From an uncultured Acidobacteriaceae bacterium (lineage in GTDB: Bacteria; Acidobacteriota; Terriglobia; Terriglobales; Acidobacteriaceae): DNA of 64,000 bases. Shown piece after piece: positions 27,897 to 38,790 of this stretch. The notes under the pieces were generated by a model. That model saw nothing but the letters and a program-made list of their open reading frames with translations, was not told the origin of the DNA and made no database searches. The position numbers and the translations under genes are program-made. The stretch lies in contig CAIMKZ010000048.1 of assembly GCA_903842065.1 (NCBI GenBank), positions 62,001-126,000 of the forward strand, written 5' to 3'. How positions within the stretch are numbered: the stretch's first letter is position 1; each line of letters begins with the position of its first letter.

Positions 27897-29951
27897 ATGT
27901 CTTTTTCTGAAAATTACGATGTCGTGGTTGTGGGGGCCGGTCACGCAGGCTGCGAGGCGGCGATGGCCGCTGCGCGCATGGGGCTGAGGACCGCGCTGGT
28001 CACCATGAACCTGGACTTGATTGCGCAGATGAGCTGCAATCCGGCTGTGGGCGGCGTGGCCAAGGGGCACCTGGTCCGCGAGATCGACGCGCTGGGCGGC
28101 ATCATGGGCGAAGTGGCGGACGCTGTCGGCATCCAGTTCCGGCTATTGAACGCCTCGCGCGGTCCCGCCGTCTGGAGCCCCCGCGCCCAGTGCGACAAGC
28201 AGCAATACCGCGTCAAAATGCGCGAGGTGCTGGAGTCCGAGCCGAACCTGCACATTCGGCAGGCGGAGGCCGTGGGCTTCGTCATGGAAGACAGGGAGCA
28301 GGGAACAGGGACTAAGGGACTGTGGGACTCAGGGACTAAGGAACTTGGCACAGGCGAGACTATGGGTGCCCCAGGTCTCGCTTCTGAGACCTGGGGAAGC
28401 TCGACACTAAACCAGTCCCGCCGAAAGATTCTGGGCCTGAAACTCCGCGACGGCCGCCAGCTCAAGGCTGGTGCAACCATCGTTACCACCGGCACATTTC
28501 TCAACGGGCTTGTCCACTGCGGTGAGGAGAGCTACTCGGCCGGGCGGTCGGGCGAGCCGGCAAGCGTTCTGCTTGGCGAGGCGCTGCGTGCACTTGGGCT
28601 TCGGACTTGCAGACTCAAGACAGGGACGCCGCCGCGTCTCGACGGACGCACGATCGACTGGAGCGCGTTTACCGAGCAGCCGGGCGACGCCGAGCCGACA
28701 CCCTTCAGCTTCCGCACGAAGAAGATTGAGCAGCCGCAGATAAGTTGCCACATCGCCTTCACCACGCCGGAGACGCTGGGCATTATCCGCGAAAACGTTC
28801 ACCGCTCGGCGATGTACTCGGGGCGCATCGAGGGCATCGGCCCGCGCTACTGCCCTTCGATCGAAGACAAGATCGTCAAGTTCCCGGACAAGACCCAGCA
28901 CCAGTTCTTCCTAGAGCCCGAGGGGCTGAATACGCACGAGGTCTACATCAACGGCATGTCGACATCGCTGCCGATGGAAGTGCAGTGGCAGATGGTGCAC
29001 TCGATTCCGGGGCTGGATCGCGCCGAGATTCTGCGGCCCGGCTACGCAATCGAATACGACGCGGTGGATGCGACCGAACTCGATCGAACACTGCGCGTAA
29101 AGAGCATCGAGGGTCTGTATCTGGCCGGGCAGATCAATGGGACATCGGGATATGAAGAGGCGGGCTGCCAGGGTCTGATGGCCGGAATCAACGCGGCGCT
29201 GTGGCTGAAGGGCGAGCCGCCGTTCACCATCGATCGCAGCGAGGGGTACACGGGGATTCTGATCGACGATCTGATCTCGAAGGGGACGAACGAGCCGTAC
29301 CGGATGTTTACGTCGCGGGCGGAGTTCCGGCTGCATCTGCGGATCGACAACGCCGACCGGCGTTTGACACCGCAAGGGCGGCGTCTCGGGCTGATCGATG
29401 ACAGCGCGTGGGCCGAGTATGAGCACAAGCAGGCCCGCATGGAAGCGCTTTCGGCTTTTCTGAAGGCAACGAAAGTCGATGCCGGGAAGCTGGAACGCGC
29501 CAGCCTGGGCGGACTCACCGCCATCGCGGGGCTTACATGGGCGCAGCTGCTGAAGCGTCCCGAGGTCGGCATGGGAGCACTGATCCCCGTGCTTGGCGAT
29601 GAGTTGCGCCGCGATCCTCTGCTTGCGGAGTTCGAGGCGGTCACAGAGCCGGTGGCGCGGGCGGCGCGCCGCAACGAGGCACGCGCGGTGGAGACTGAGT
29701 TCAAGTTCGAAGGGTATCTGGATCAGCAGAAGAAATCGATTGAAAAGCTCAAGGCCGCCGAGTCGGTTGCCATTCCCGAGTGGCTCGATTATGGCGCGAT
29801 CAGCGGCCTGTCTCGAGAGATGCGCGAGAAGCTGGAGCGAGTGAGGCCGGCGACGATCGGGCAGGCCGGCAAGATGCCGGGCGTGACGCCGGCTGCGCTT
29901 GGCCTGGTACACGTCTCGATCCGTCTGCAAAAGCCCCGCGGCAACTTCTAA
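27897..29951 (+). CDS. mnmG: tRNA uridine-5-carboxymethylaminomethyl(34) synthesis enzyme MnmG (GidA), with an in-frame insertion
   Basis: [78 protein letters not shown]. Confidence 0.96.
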   Translation: MSFSENYDVVVVGAGHAGCEAAMAAARMGLRTALVTMNLDLIAQMSCNPAVGGVAKGHLVREIDALGGIMGEVADAVGIQFRLLNASRGPAVWSPRAQCDKQQYRVKMREVLESEPNLHIRQAEAVGFVMEDREQGTGTKGLWDSGTKELGTGETMGAPGLASETWGSSTLNQSRRKILGLKLRDGRQLKAGATIVTTGTFLNGLVHCGEESYSAGRSGEPASVLLGEALRALGLRTCRLKTGTPPRLDGRTIDWSAFTEQPGDAEPTPFSFRTKKIEQPQISCHIAFTTPETLGIIRENVHRSAMYSGRIEGIGPRYCPSIEDKIVKFPDKTQHQFFLEPEGLNTHEVYINGMSTSLPMEVQWQMVHSIPGLDRAEILRPGYAIEYDAVDATELDRTLRVKSIEGLYLAGQINGTSGYEEAGCQGLMAGINAALWLKGEPPFTIDRSEGYTGILIDDLISKGTNEPYRMFTSRAEFRLHLRIDNADRRLTPQGRRLGLIDDSAWAEYEHKQARMEALSAFLKATKVDAGKLERASLGGLTAIAGLTWAQLLKRPEVGMGALIPVLGDELRRDPLLAEFEAVTEPVARAARRNEARAVETEFKFEGYLDQQKKSIEKLKAAESVAIPEWLDYGAISGLSREMREKLERVRPATIGQAGKMPGVTPAALGLVHVSIRLQKPRGNF
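28369..28396. repeat. Palindromic element inside mnmG
   Basis: Perfect 11-bp arms CCCCAGGTCTC / GAGACCTGGGG, 6-nt loop, translated in frame. Confidence 0.7.
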
Positions 29952-31888
29952 GCGGCCTTTAACTGCTCGGTCACTGTAAATTGGGCGGCGAGGTCGTCGA
30001 GGGATTTTCCGGCCTCGATCAACAGAGCAGATGATTTGATAACGCGCTCGGCGCCGCTGGCGCTCTCTCGCGAGCTGGTGGCAACCACCTGCATGGTCGC
30101 GGTGGCGGAATCGGCCGAGCCAGCTTCTTCGCGGGCGGCGGCGGCGATGCGAGAGATGCGATCGTCCACCTCGAAGACCAGTTGCTTGATCTCATCGAAG
30201 GTGCGGCTCAGTCCGTTGACAGCCTCGGCACCCTCGACGGCATGAGCGCAGGAGCCGCCGATCTCGTCGGCGGTACGCACGGTCTCAGCCTGAATGCCGG
30301 AAATCAGACCCGAAATCTGCTTTGTCGCGTCGGCGGTGCGTTCGGCGAGTCGCCTGACTTCGCCGGCCACAACCGCAAAGCCACGCCCCTGCGCGCCGGC
30401 CCTTGCCGCTTCGATGGAGGCGTTCAGCGCGAGCAGATTGGTGCCGGCCGCGATCTCCTCGATAACGCCGACGATCGTGCCGATCTCTCTGACGCGGACG
30501 TTGAGCGCGGATACGCGCTTCATGCTCTCCTGGGTTCCTTCCGCGAGCTGCTGAATTCTCAACGTGGTCTCCGCCACCTGCTGGGATCCGCTGCGCGCCG
30601 CTTCAGCCGCCGCCCTGGCGCGCACCGAGGCATCTTCGGTGTGGCTCGATGAGTTGGCGATCTGTTGCGATAGTGCGCTAACGACAGAAGATGCATCTTC
30701 AGCGCAACGGGACTGCTCCGCCATCGCGGTCGCGGCGTTGTGCGCAAATATATTGATCTCGTTCGATCGAGAGCGGGTAGCCGATGCCGTCTGCTGCACG
30801 TCGGCCAGTGCGGCGCGGATGCGGGAGACAAAGAGGTTGAAGCTTCGTGACAGTCCGCCTATCTCGTCGCAGCGGTTGCTCTCGAATACGGAGCCGAGGT
30901 TGGCGGATTCCAGGCGCGAGGTGAGATCCAGCACCGGGCGGACCACCATTCTGTTGAGCATGAACAGTTGCAGCGCGAAGATAAGGATCAGCAGGATCAC
31001 CGTCTCGACCGTCAACACTGTCAGGGTGCGAATCGTGCGCCAGATCAGATCGGAGTTCGGGTAGGCGGTAACGACCTTGTATCCCCACGCGGGATAGACG
31101 GCTTCGAACACGCTCCAGCCTTTGGGGGACTTGACCACAGCGCTCACAACGCCGGCCTGCGCCGAGCGGCTGTGCGCTACGATCTCGCCTTCCGGCCCGA
31201 GCAGCACCGCAAAGCCGTGGTCGAGGATCTGCGCGCTTTCAATATCCTGGCTAAGGGTCTCGATGGAATCCAGCCGGTAGCCAGTGAACAGTGCGCCGAT
31301 CAGCCTTCCATTGGCGTCGCGCAGCGGCTCATAGCGGGTTGTGTAAGGGATGCCGAGGATTTTATTGACGCCCTTGAACGGCTCGCCACGCGACAGCGCG
31401 GCGTATGCGCCGCCCGCCGCATCCAGAGAGGTTCCAATGGCGCGGGAGCCATCGGCTTTCTTCACGTTTGTGCTGACGCGGGTGAAAAGCGATCCATCCC
31501 AGGCGAACAGGGTCGCCATGGCGCCGGCAACCGATTGGACTCTGTCGACGATCTCAAAGTTTCCGGCCTGCGATCTGCCGCCCATCCGCAGATCGGGGAA
31601 CGCCGCGCCTTCCACCTCTACCGTTGTCCCCCGCGCTGCCTCGCCCTGGAGTCGGCACTCCTGCTCGAGCAAGTTCATGGCGGTGTCGACACGGGCGCTG
31701 GTGAGGGTATCGATCGCTTGCAACCGGGAGACGATGTGGCCGCTTTCGGTCTCGGCCTCGCGCTGGGCGTCCTGCGCGGTCCTGGCGGAAAAATAAAGCC
31801 AGGTAAAAATACCGAATACCACACATGTAACCGCTACCAGCAACAGCGTGGCTGAAACCAGCCGGGTGCCCAGGGTGCAGATCTTCAT
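29948..31888 (-). CDS. Methyl-accepting chemotaxis protein with Cache-like sensor
   Basis: Two TM segments, HAMP-like region, hairpin signature [47 protein letters not shown]. Confidence 0.93.
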   Translation of the reverse strand: MKICTLGTRLVSATLLLVAVTCVVFGIFTWLYFSARTAQDAQREAETESGHIVSRLQAIDTLTSARVDTAMNLLEQECRLQGEAARGTTVEVEGAAFPDLRMGGRSQAGNFEIVDRVQSVAGAMATLFAWDGSLFTRVSTNVKKADGSRAIGTSLDAAGGAYAALSRGEPFKGVNKILGIPYTTRYEPLRDANGRLIGALFTGYRLDSIETLSQDIESAQILDHGFAVLLGPEGEIVAHSRSAQAGVVSAVVKSPKGWSVFEAVYPAWGYKVVTAYPNSDLIWRTIRTLTVLTVETVILLILIFALQLFMLNRMVVRPVLDLTSRLESANLGSVFESNRCDEIGGLSRSFNLFVSRIRAALADVQQTASATRSRSNEINIFAHNAATAMAEQSRCAEDASSVVSALSQQIANSSSHTEDASVRARAAAEAARSGSQQVAETTLRIQQLAEGTQESMKRVSALNVRVREIGTIVGVIEEIAAGTNLLALNASIEAARAGAQGRGFAVVAGEVRRLAERTADATKQISGLISGIQAETVRTADEIGGSCAHAVEGAEAVNGLSRTFDEIKQLVFEVDDRISRIAAAAREEAGSADSATATMQVVATSSRESASGAERVIKSSALLIEAGKSLDDLAAQFTVTEQLKAA

Positions 31889-32033
31889 AACTCGCCGGGT
31901 CCTCTTCCGGGCGTGCAGCGGGCCTTGCGCCCGAGGCTACGCCCCGTTCCGTTCCTGGAGGACATATCGGCAATTAGAAGCGCGGCGGTAGGCGAGAATG
32001 GGAGGCTTCAACAAGGGCGGGGGTTAAATCGCC

Positions 32034-32591
32034 CTAATTTTTGCCGCCAAACAGGGGGAAGTGGAACGGCTCGATCGCCGGGGAGGACTTCTTCTGTTTT
32101 CCGGCCGCATCTTCCTTGAGCGCCGTGCGCTGGGAGTTGATGCACACCCAGCCGCCATGGGCCCGCTCGTAGACATGAGTGAAGATGCCTTTTTCGTCGA
32201 CGATAGCCGAGTTGACCTTGTGGCGCATCGTATAGGTGCCGTTGGCTACGGCGATATCGCCAAGCATGCGTACCGTAATCACCTTTTGTGTGAGCGCCAG
32301 CGATTTGTCGTCGCCGCTGATGACGGCCACGATCTGCTGATTGCGCGTGGTGATGTCTCCGTTGGCGGCCACATCGACGAACAGCGCGGAGAGGACGTTC
32401 TCAAGGGCGTACTGGTCGCGCTGGGTGACGGCATTCGACCACTGGTCCTCGATCTTCTGGAACTGCTGCACCTCAGGGGTTGCCGTAGTGGTGACGTTGG
32501 GCTGGGCGGCGGAGGACGGGGAAGCAATCTGGGCCGCCAGAAAATGGCTGGCCAGTACCAGGACGGCAAGGCATGCAAGAAGACGGTTCAT
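32034..32591 (-). CDS. Exported DUF4440/SnoaL-like protein
   Basis: Signal peptide MNRLLACLAVLVLASHFLAAQ; QFQKIEDQWSNAVTQRDQYALENVLSALFVDVAANGDITTRNQ. Confidence 0.75.
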   Translation of the reverse strand: MNRLLACLAVLVLASHFLAAQIASPSSAAQPNVTTTATPEVQQFQKIEDQWSNAVTQRDQYALENVLSALFVDVAANGDITTRNQQIVAVISGDDKSLALTQKVITVRMLGDIAVANGTYTMRHKVNSAIVDEKGIFTHVYERAHGGWVCINSQRTALKEDAAGKQKKSSPAIEPFHFPLFGGKN

Positions 32592-32723
32592 AGGCAAAAA
32601 AACTTCCTCCACGGGAAGGACATCAGGGAAATCATACTCTTTGACTCGATTCCTCCGCATGAGAAAGCGCAGGAATCCTCATCCGGTCGAGATTGGCAGC
32701 TGGCGGGAGTTTGCCGCAACGAA

Positions 32724-32748
32724 AAGCCCCGGCTATAAGCCGGGGCTT
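32724..32748 (-). terminator. Terminator of the Crp/Fnr-type gene
   Basis: AAGCCCCGGCT-ATA-AGCCGGGGCTT; T-tract on the minus strand. Confidence 0.7.
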
Positions 32749-32765
32749 GCTGAGGTGAGAATAGC

Positions 32766-33521
32766 TTACGCGGACAGGGTCTGGAGCCTCGCCGGCTGAT
32801 GGACGGTGACGACCGAGTCCTCGATGGTGATCCAGCCTTCCTTGCGGAACTGGCCGAGGGTGCGGGTAACGGTCTCGCGAGTGGTGCAGGTCATCGAGGC
32901 CATCTCCTCGTGGGTGAGCAGAAGCGGGAAGCTGTACTCTCCTGACTCGGTATGCTCGCCGATCTGGTGAGAAAGCTCCATAATCAGCCGACCGAGGCGC
33001 ATGGCGACGGTATCGGAGAGCGCGATGCGGCAGGCATCCTGCAAGGCGAAGCGATACTCCTGACAGATGCATTGCACGGCTCGCATCTGGGCCTCTTTGT
33101 GGCTGCGCAGAAAGCTTAGGAAGCGCTCGCGCTCGACGGGGCGCAACTGGGCCATGGTAAGCGACTCTGCCGAAACCTCGTAGACGCCGTGCGAGAGCAC
33201 GGCGTAGAGACCCAGCATGGAGCCCGGACCTGCCACGCGCACAATCATCTGTTTGTCGTCGGAGCGGCCAGCCGTCAGCTTGAGGTATCCGCCGCAGATC
33301 AGGTAAAGGCAGCGCGCATCCTCGCCCTGCGAGAACAGCGATGCCTGAGCGGGGAGAGAGATCGTGCTTGTGGCCAGCTCAAGATCGGCTAAGACCGCGC
33401 TGCCCAGAGAGCAGAACCAGCCGGGGCGCCTGTTGGAACAGGCAGCACATCCAACCGGAGCCGGGCGCGAACCAGGTGTTGGACGCAAATGCGCTACAGC
33501 CGAAATACCAGAATTAGCCAT
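32766..33521 (-). CDS. Crp/Fnr family transcriptional regulator
   Basis: Cyclic-nucleotide-binding-like fold and C-terminal HTH LTHEEMASMTCTTRETVTRTLGQFRKEGWI; N-terminal Cys cluster CAACSNRRPGWFC; start chosen at MANSG. Confidence 0.88.
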   Translation of the reverse strand: MANSGISAVAHLRPTPGSRPAPVGCAACSNRRPGWFCSLGSAVLADLELATSTISLPAQASLFSQGEDARCLYLICGGYLKLTAGRSDDKQMIVRVAGPGSMLGLYAVLSHGVYEVSAESLTMAQLRPVERERFLSFLRSHKEAQMRAVQCICQEYRFALQDACRIALSDTVAMRLGRLIMELSHQIGEHTESGEYSFPLLLTHEEMASMTCTTRETVTRTLGQFRKEGWITIEDSVVTVHQPARLQTLSA

Positions 33522-33791
33522 CTTCCAGCCTTTGTCCGTACCGCCGCCCCCACCGGTCCGGACTCGGCCCGCCTGCGAGTACAAGAAAGGAGAAGACCTT
33601 GCACTCTCTCCATCGGGCCTGCTTTTCCTGAGTTTGCCGTACGAGCGGGGTGTCTGGATGTGACGGGCCTCACGTCGATGTCGGTCCAGCGCACATTCGG
33701 GAATGTGGAGTAATTCGATCAGCGTCACAACCTGGGCTAAAAGGGGATAAAAAGACTATTTTTTCCGATTTTGAGACGGTTGCACACTAAA

Positions 33792-33805
33792 GTGACGAAC
33801 ATCAC
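33792..33805. promoter_or_regulatory. CRP-like site GTGA-N6-TCAC
   Basis: GTGACGAACATCAC in the divergent intergenic region between the Crp/Fnr gene and the decahaem cytochrome gene. Confidence 0.45.
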
Positions 33806-33929
33806 CGCCTGTCGTGCAATCAACTCTCTAACCTCACGGGTAAGTAGTGATGCGCCGCACAACTCGCGTCTTCTTCGAGCCCTTTTAGAGAAGAAAGATG
33901 TGATGTGCATAGCAAGGTGGACTTTTTCT

Positions 33930-34898
33930 ATGAATAATCAAAGGCCTGTAACGCGACTGCCGATCTGTGCGGCTCCGGACCTGTGGCCGGGACTGCGTGT
34001 GTTCTTGATCCTGATTCTGGCCGCCGGATTTTTCAGCGCAGCAGCGCTGGCATCTCCCGCGAATGAAAAGAAGGCTGCCACGCCGGCAGCGGCGGGCCTT
34101 CCCGCCGGCTACGTCGGCTCGGAGACTTGTGCCGGATGCCACGAAGCGGTGGCGAAGGGTTTCGAGGACAATCCTCATACCAAGATGGTGTTGCAGCACG
34201 GCAGCAACGGCGTCACCTGCGAGAACTGCCACGGCGCCGGACAGGCCCACGTGGAAGGCGGCGGCGACATCTCCAAGATCTTCAACCCCGCCAAGCACTC
34301 CAATAAGGAAGTGAACGCGACGTGCGAAAAGTGCCACGCGTCGACGCATCCGAACTTCGATCGTTCGCCGCACGCCAAGGCCGACGTAGGCTGCATCAGT
34401 TGCCACAGCGTGCATGCGCCGGGCAAGAACACGGAGCATCTGCTTAAGGCCTCGCAGCCCACGCTCTGCTTCCAGTGCCACAATGACCAGAAGCCCCAGT
34501 TCAACATGCCCTTCCACCACAAGGTGAACGAAGGCGCCGTGAACTGCAGCGACTGCCATGACGTGCATGGCACGTTCGGAAACAGCAACCTCCGGTCGAC
34601 CGCCGATCAGAACGCCATCTGCACCAAGTGCCACATGGAAAAGCGCGGACCGTTCATCTTTGAACATGCTCCGGTGAAGGGCGATGGCTGCATCTCATGC
34701 CACACCCCCCACGGCTCGCAGAACGCCCGTCTGCTCAACGCTCCCAGTGTGAATGCAGTTTGCCGTCAGTGCCACTCGTCGGTGGTTGCCGGTTCGATGC
34801 ACAACCTGAACGCGGCTGGATCGAGCGACGTGACACCCTGTATTGACTGCCACACCATGGTGCATGGCTCAAACCTCGATCGATACCTGAAGCGTTAG
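33930..34898 (+). CDS. DmsE/MtrA-like decahaem c-type cytochrome
   Basis: Ten CXXCH motifs (CAGCH, CENCH, CEKCH, CISCH, CFQCH, CSDCH, CTKCH, CISCH, CRQCH, CIDCH); signal anchor; start could be further upstream. Confidence 0.93.
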   Translation: MNNQRPVTRLPICAAPDLWPGLRVFLILILAAGFFSAAALASPANEKKAATPAAAGLPAGYVGSETCAGCHEAVAKGFEDNPHTKMVLQHGSNGVTCENCHGAGQAHVEGGGDISKIFNPAKHSNKEVNATCEKCHASTHPNFDRSPHAKADVGCISCHSVHAPGKNTEHLLKASQPTLCFQCHNDQKPQFNMPFHHKVNEGAVNCSDCHDVHGTFGNSNLRSTADQNAICTKCHMEKRGPFIFEHAPVKGDGCISCHTPHGSQNARLLNAPSVNAVCRQCHSSVVAGSMHNLNAAGSSDVTPCIDCHTMVHGSNLDRYLKR

Positions 34899-35000
34899 TC
34901 GGACTTCCGCCTGCCTGGTGGCCTAAGCCTCAGGCAGCGCGGAAATGCTGCCAACAGGTTTTCAGAAACGACAAGCGACTTTAAGAAGTGAGGCATTCCA

Positions 35001-37670
35001 ATGAAATATAGCTGCTTGACACGGCTACTTAGTGCTCGGAGCGCCCGCCTGGCTTTGTTTGCCGCGGGACTGGCCATCGTCCTGTCGATGACCACGAGCC
35101 TCGCAGCGGCACAGGACCCTGCGAAGAGTACTAACACCATCTCCAGCAAATTCTCAGTTCCCGAGGGGTACACCGCGCATCATTCTATCGATGCAAGTGG
35201 CCGCATAGCCGATAAAGTCGGCTCGGGCGCAATGTACGACACCATGGTTAACCTGCAATCCGGACCCCGAGTTAACAGCGAGAGTCTCGATCTGCACAGG
35301 CTGGACTCGAACAAGAAGGGCTGGGTTGACAATGCCCGCATCTCCGGTTCGGGTTTTGGCGGCGATCCGTACAACTTCCTCAAACTCACCGCGGAAAAAG
35401 GTAAGTTCTGGGAGTTCACCGGCTCCTTCCGGCGCAACCGTCAGTACTTCGACTACGACCTGCTCGGCAACCCGAATATTCCCAAGGGCCTCACCGTGGC
35501 CATCGGACCTTCGTCGGCGCCCACAGGCAGCTTCGCCTGGCCGCAGGTGCAGCACTCCTCGTCGATGACCAACTCGGTCCGCCGCATGACCGACACCCAG
35601 TTGACGCTCTTCCCGGTCTCGAAGATCACCATCCGCATCGGATACTCCCAGAACGTCATGCAGGGTTCCTCGTTGCTGCCTGCCCGTTCGGCCGGCATCT
35701 TCAAGTACGCCCCCCTCCTGCAGCAGATGCAGCGCCACTCGACCGATGAGTTCAAGGCGGCTATCGAATGGAAGCCCGTTCCCCGGACCATGATCAGCTA
35801 CGAGCAAATCGTTCTCAAGAACAAGGAGAACAGCTTCTTTACGCTCGATCCCAATGGATTCCTCGCCCAGGAAGCCGACGGAACACCCGTCTATCTTGGC
35901 AACTGGAACTTCACATCGAACGGTTCCGCGACAGCGACGACGACCCTCGCGCCCTACAGCAGCGCGGCTTGCGCCAGCCCCGCCGTCGCCGGCCAGGCCT
36001 TCAGCGGTCTGTCCAGCACCGGTGTGCCGATCATCGATCCGACCTGCGCGGTAGCCACCGGCTATACCCGCACCAACCCAACCCGCACCACGATGCCGAC
36101 CGAGACGCTGCGCATCCAGTCGACCAGCATCAAGAACCTGGCCATCAACGGACAGGCCACCTACGGCGTGTTCAACCTCAACATGCCCTCCTACTATGAG
36201 AGCACTACGGGTCTGAACGCCGCGCTCCGCCAGGAGTACTGGGCGGCTAACGGCAGCGCCAAGCGGGAAGTCTACAACGCCGATCTCGGCCTTACCTGGC
36301 AGGTGGCGCCCACGTTTACCCTCTCCGATCAGGTCAGCCTGATGTCGAGCAGGGAGCCTGGCTCCATCACCTACCCCAACTACACCAAGCTGTCGACGCC
36401 GACCAGCCCGATTACCTCCGAGTCCATCAACTACACCGGCACGCTGATCACAACCGTCACCACGCCCAGCGCCACCGCTATCACCGGCGGCGTAGTGGCC
36501 GGCACCAGCCTCGGCACCACCAACGGCTTCTACGGTGTAAACCAGTTCACCAACACCGCAACCGCCGGCTGGACGGTCTTACCCAAACTGAACCTTTCGC
36601 TCGGCTACCGCTACGGCGTCCGCGACATCGGCCACAATACAGGCTTTATGCCAGCCTATGCCGTTACCGCCTCCAACACTGCGGAGCGCGACGAGGTTTC
36701 GATCATCGAGAATGCCGGCATCTTCAATGCCGCCTATCGTGTCAACGCCAACTGGGATATCAACGGGACCTGGGAAGTTGCCTACAACAACGGGTCCTAC
36801 ACGACCGCTACCCCGCGCCAAACCCGTCGCTATCGTGTCCACTCCAAGTTCCGTCCGGAAAAATGGGCCACCATGACGGTTGCTTTCAGTGACTCCGAGA
36901 AGCGCAACAACACCGGCGATGCCGCCGCGGACGTTCTTGCCGGCACCGTAGTTTCTTACGGCCAGCTCAAGCACGAAGAGCGTACCCGCACCGCCGGCAT
37001 CAACGGCATGTTGACGCCGAACGAGCACTTCGCGATCGACTTCGACTATGCCTACACCGATGTCTACACGGCGACCAACACCTGCTACACGGGTCACGAC
37101 AGCAGCATGTTGATTGGCACCTCAAACACAGCTACCAGCGTCAGCCCGCTCTTTGCCGCGGCTGTTTCTCTCAACGCCAGCGGTGCGCCGCAGACCTGCA
37201 AGGCGCCCACGGCCACCAGCCCCAGCAACTTCTACGCTCGCCTGTTCGCCGACGCTCCCACTCAGTACGGTTCGGTGGGAGTTCTGCTGAGCCCGAACGA
37301 CAAGGTGCAGGCCGGCCTCGGCTACCGCATCAACAAGGTTGCCGGCGATCAGTTCTTCATCGATGCCCGCGACGTGAATGGCGCCATGGCCTCGAAGTAC
37401 CAGACTCCCTACCTCAACGCCAGTTGGAAGGCTACGCCGGCGCTGACCTGGAAGGCCGAGTTCAACTACTATGGCTACGGCGAAGGCGGTCCCTCCGGTG
37501 CGAAGAATTGCACGCTGGCTGGAGTCGGCAACCCCAACCTGGCTTCGACCATTGTGCCCTGCGCAACCATGAGCGTTTCGACGGGCATGAATTCGGGATC
37601 GGCCGGCATGACCGCACCCCGGAGTTTCCACGCCAACAACATTACACTGGGATTCCACTACGAGTTCTAA
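35001..37670 (+). CDS. MtrB/PioB family decahaem-associated outer-membrane beta-barrel protein
   Basis: Signal peptide; KAGLGYRINKVAGDQFF-type strands, ends in aromatic F; directly downstream of decahaem cytochrome. Confidence 0.85.
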   Translation: MKYSCLTRLLSARSARLALFAAGLAIVLSMTTSLAAAQDPAKSTNTISSKFSVPEGYTAHHSIDASGRIADKVGSGAMYDTMVNLQSGPRVNSESLDLHRLDSNKKGWVDNARISGSGFGGDPYNFLKLTAEKGKFWEFTGSFRRNRQYFDYDLLGNPNIPKGLTVAIGPSSAPTGSFAWPQVQHSSSMTNSVRRMTDTQLTLFPVSKITIRIGYSQNVMQGSSLLPARSAGIFKYAPLLQQMQRHSTDEFKAAIEWKPVPRTMISYEQIVLKNKENSFFTLDPNGFLAQEADGTPVYLGNWNFTSNGSATATTTLAPYSSAACASPAVAGQAFSGLSSTGVPIIDPTCAVATGYTRTNPTRTTMPTETLRIQSTSIKNLAINGQATYGVFNLNMPSYYESTTGLNAALRQEYWAANGSAKREVYNADLGLTWQVAPTFTLSDQVSLMSSREPGSITYPNYTKLSTPTSPITSESINYTGTLITTVTTPSATAITGGVVAGTSLGTTNGFYGVNQFTNTATAGWTVLPKLNLSLGYRYGVRDIGHNTGFMPAYAVTASNTAERDEVSIIENAGIFNAAYRVNANWDINGTWEVAYNNGSYTTATPRQTRRYRVHSKFRPEKWATMTVAFSDSEKRNNTGDAAADVLAGTVVSYGQLKHEERTRTAGINGMLTPNEHFAIDFDYAYTDVYTATNTCYTGHDSSMLIGTSNTATSVSPLFAAAVSLNASGAPQTCKAPTATSPSNFYARLFADAPTQYGSVGVLLSPNDKVQAGLGYRINKVAGDQFFIDARDVNGAMASKYQTPYLNASWKATPALTWKAEFNYYGYGEGGPSGAKNCTLAGVGNPNLASTIVPCATMSVSTGMNSGSAGMTAPRSFHANNITLGFHYEF

Positions 37671-37684
37671 GTGGATGACAACCG

Positions 37685-37722
37685 GGGCGGACCCGATTTA
37701 TGATCGGGTCCGCCCTTTTTTT
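37685..37722 (+). terminator. Rho-independent terminator after the MtrB-like gene
   Basis: GGGCGGACCCGAT-N5-ATCGGGTCCGCCC followed by TTTTTTT. Confidence 0.85.
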
Positions 37723-37839
37723 CGCAACAAGATGTACGCCGGGCGGGTTTAAGTCTCCGGGAACAGCAGAATGGCCGCGGCGGTTTCCGCCTGCGATTTT
37801 AGCGGGCTTTGAAACAGGGCACGGCAAGGAGTGGTGATT

Positions 37840-38163
37840 ATGAGCAGCAAAGCTCTAACCGGACTGACACTGGCGGCGGCACTTCTTGGTGCCGCATACG
37901 TGTCCTTCGCTCAGTCGAACGGCGCAGCCGTCTACAAGACCAAGTGCAGCATGTGCCACGGTTTGCAGGGTACGCCGAACCCGGGCATCGCCAAGAACAT
38001 GGGTACGCGTGCGGCCAGCGATCCAGCCGTCAAGGCCATGTCGCAGGCGCAGATGATTACGATCACCACCGATGGCAAGGGCAAGATGCCAGCCTTCAAG
38101 AGCAAGCTGACCGCGGCCCAGATCAAAGATTCCGTTGACTACTTCCGCCTGTTTGCGAAATAA
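37840..38163 (+). CDS. Monohaem class I cytochrome c, exported
   Basis: Signal peptide; CSMCHGLQGTPNPGIAKNMG; AAGGAG RBS. Confidence 0.88.
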   Translation: MSSKALTGLTLAAALLGAAYVSFAQSNGAAVYKTKCSMCHGLQGTPNPGIAKNMGTRAASDPAVKAMSQAQMITITTDGKGKMPAFKSKLTAAQIKDSVDYFRLFAK

Positions 38164-38352
38164 CTACGGACATAGTCCGGCGAGTAGTTTGCGGATCTCT
38201 GGCGGCTGAAGCGCCGGTCTCCGCGGGGCGGCGGATATGAACTGCCTCAGAAAACAGGCCTGAGCGTAAAAGAATGCGCTCAGGGCAACAGGCGCAACCC
38301 AACCCGGGCGGCACGAGTGGCCGCAGCCGGTAGCTCATAAGGAGTCATACGG

Positions 38353-38679
38353 ATGAACTGGAGCATTCGCAATCTTGCTATCGTTGCATTGGCGGCTTCC
38401 CTCGCCGGTGCATGGAGCTTTGCCCAATCCTCGGGCGACGCGGTTTACAAAGCCAAGTGCCTCATGTGCCACGGGGCTACTGGTGTGCCGAACCCGGCGC
38501 TGGTCAAGGCGCTGGGCGTCAAGGACGCTTCCGATCCGGCCGTCAAGAAGCTCACGGTGGATGAGATCGTGAAGGTAATCAAGAGCGGCAGCCCCACGGG
38601 CAAGATGAAGGCAATCGCCGGCGTCAGCGATGCCGATGCCAAGGCCGCGGCCACCTACTTCAAGACTCTCGCAAAGTAA
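38353..38679 (+). CDS. Monohaem class I cytochrome c, exported (paralogue of preceding gene)
   Basis: Signal peptide; CLMCHGATGVPNPALVKALG; RBS AAGGAG. Confidence 0.88.
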   Translation: MNWSIRNLAIVALAASLAGAWSFAQSSGDAVYKAKCLMCHGATGVPNPALVKALGVKDASDPAVKKLTVDEIVKVIKSGSPTGKMKAIAGVSDADAKAAATYFKTLAK

Positions 38680-38702
38680 ACGCGGGCGGGAACCATGTAA
38701 CC

Positions 38703-38732
38703 CCGGCCCGCCTCTATTGGCGGGCCGGTTTA
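38703..38732 (+). terminator. Stem-loop terminator
   Basis: CCGGCCCGCC-N6-GGCGGGCCGG followed by TTTATT. Confidence 0.6.
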
Positions 38733-38790
38733 TTCTGAGCGGAAGCAGGCAGGCAGCCGGCTTCCGTATCACTAGAGCAAGGGGGGCATC

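Noticed and set aside
28911-29930. 339-aa minus-strand ORF
   Set aside because: Antisense to mnmG; shadow ORF.
30968-31855. 295-aa plus-strand ORF
   Set aside because: Antisense to the chemotaxis receptor; no motif.
33930-37670. Considered a DMSO respiration operon (DmsEFAB)
   Set aside because: DmsE/DmsF-like genes are present but no DmsA/DmsB genes are in the window.
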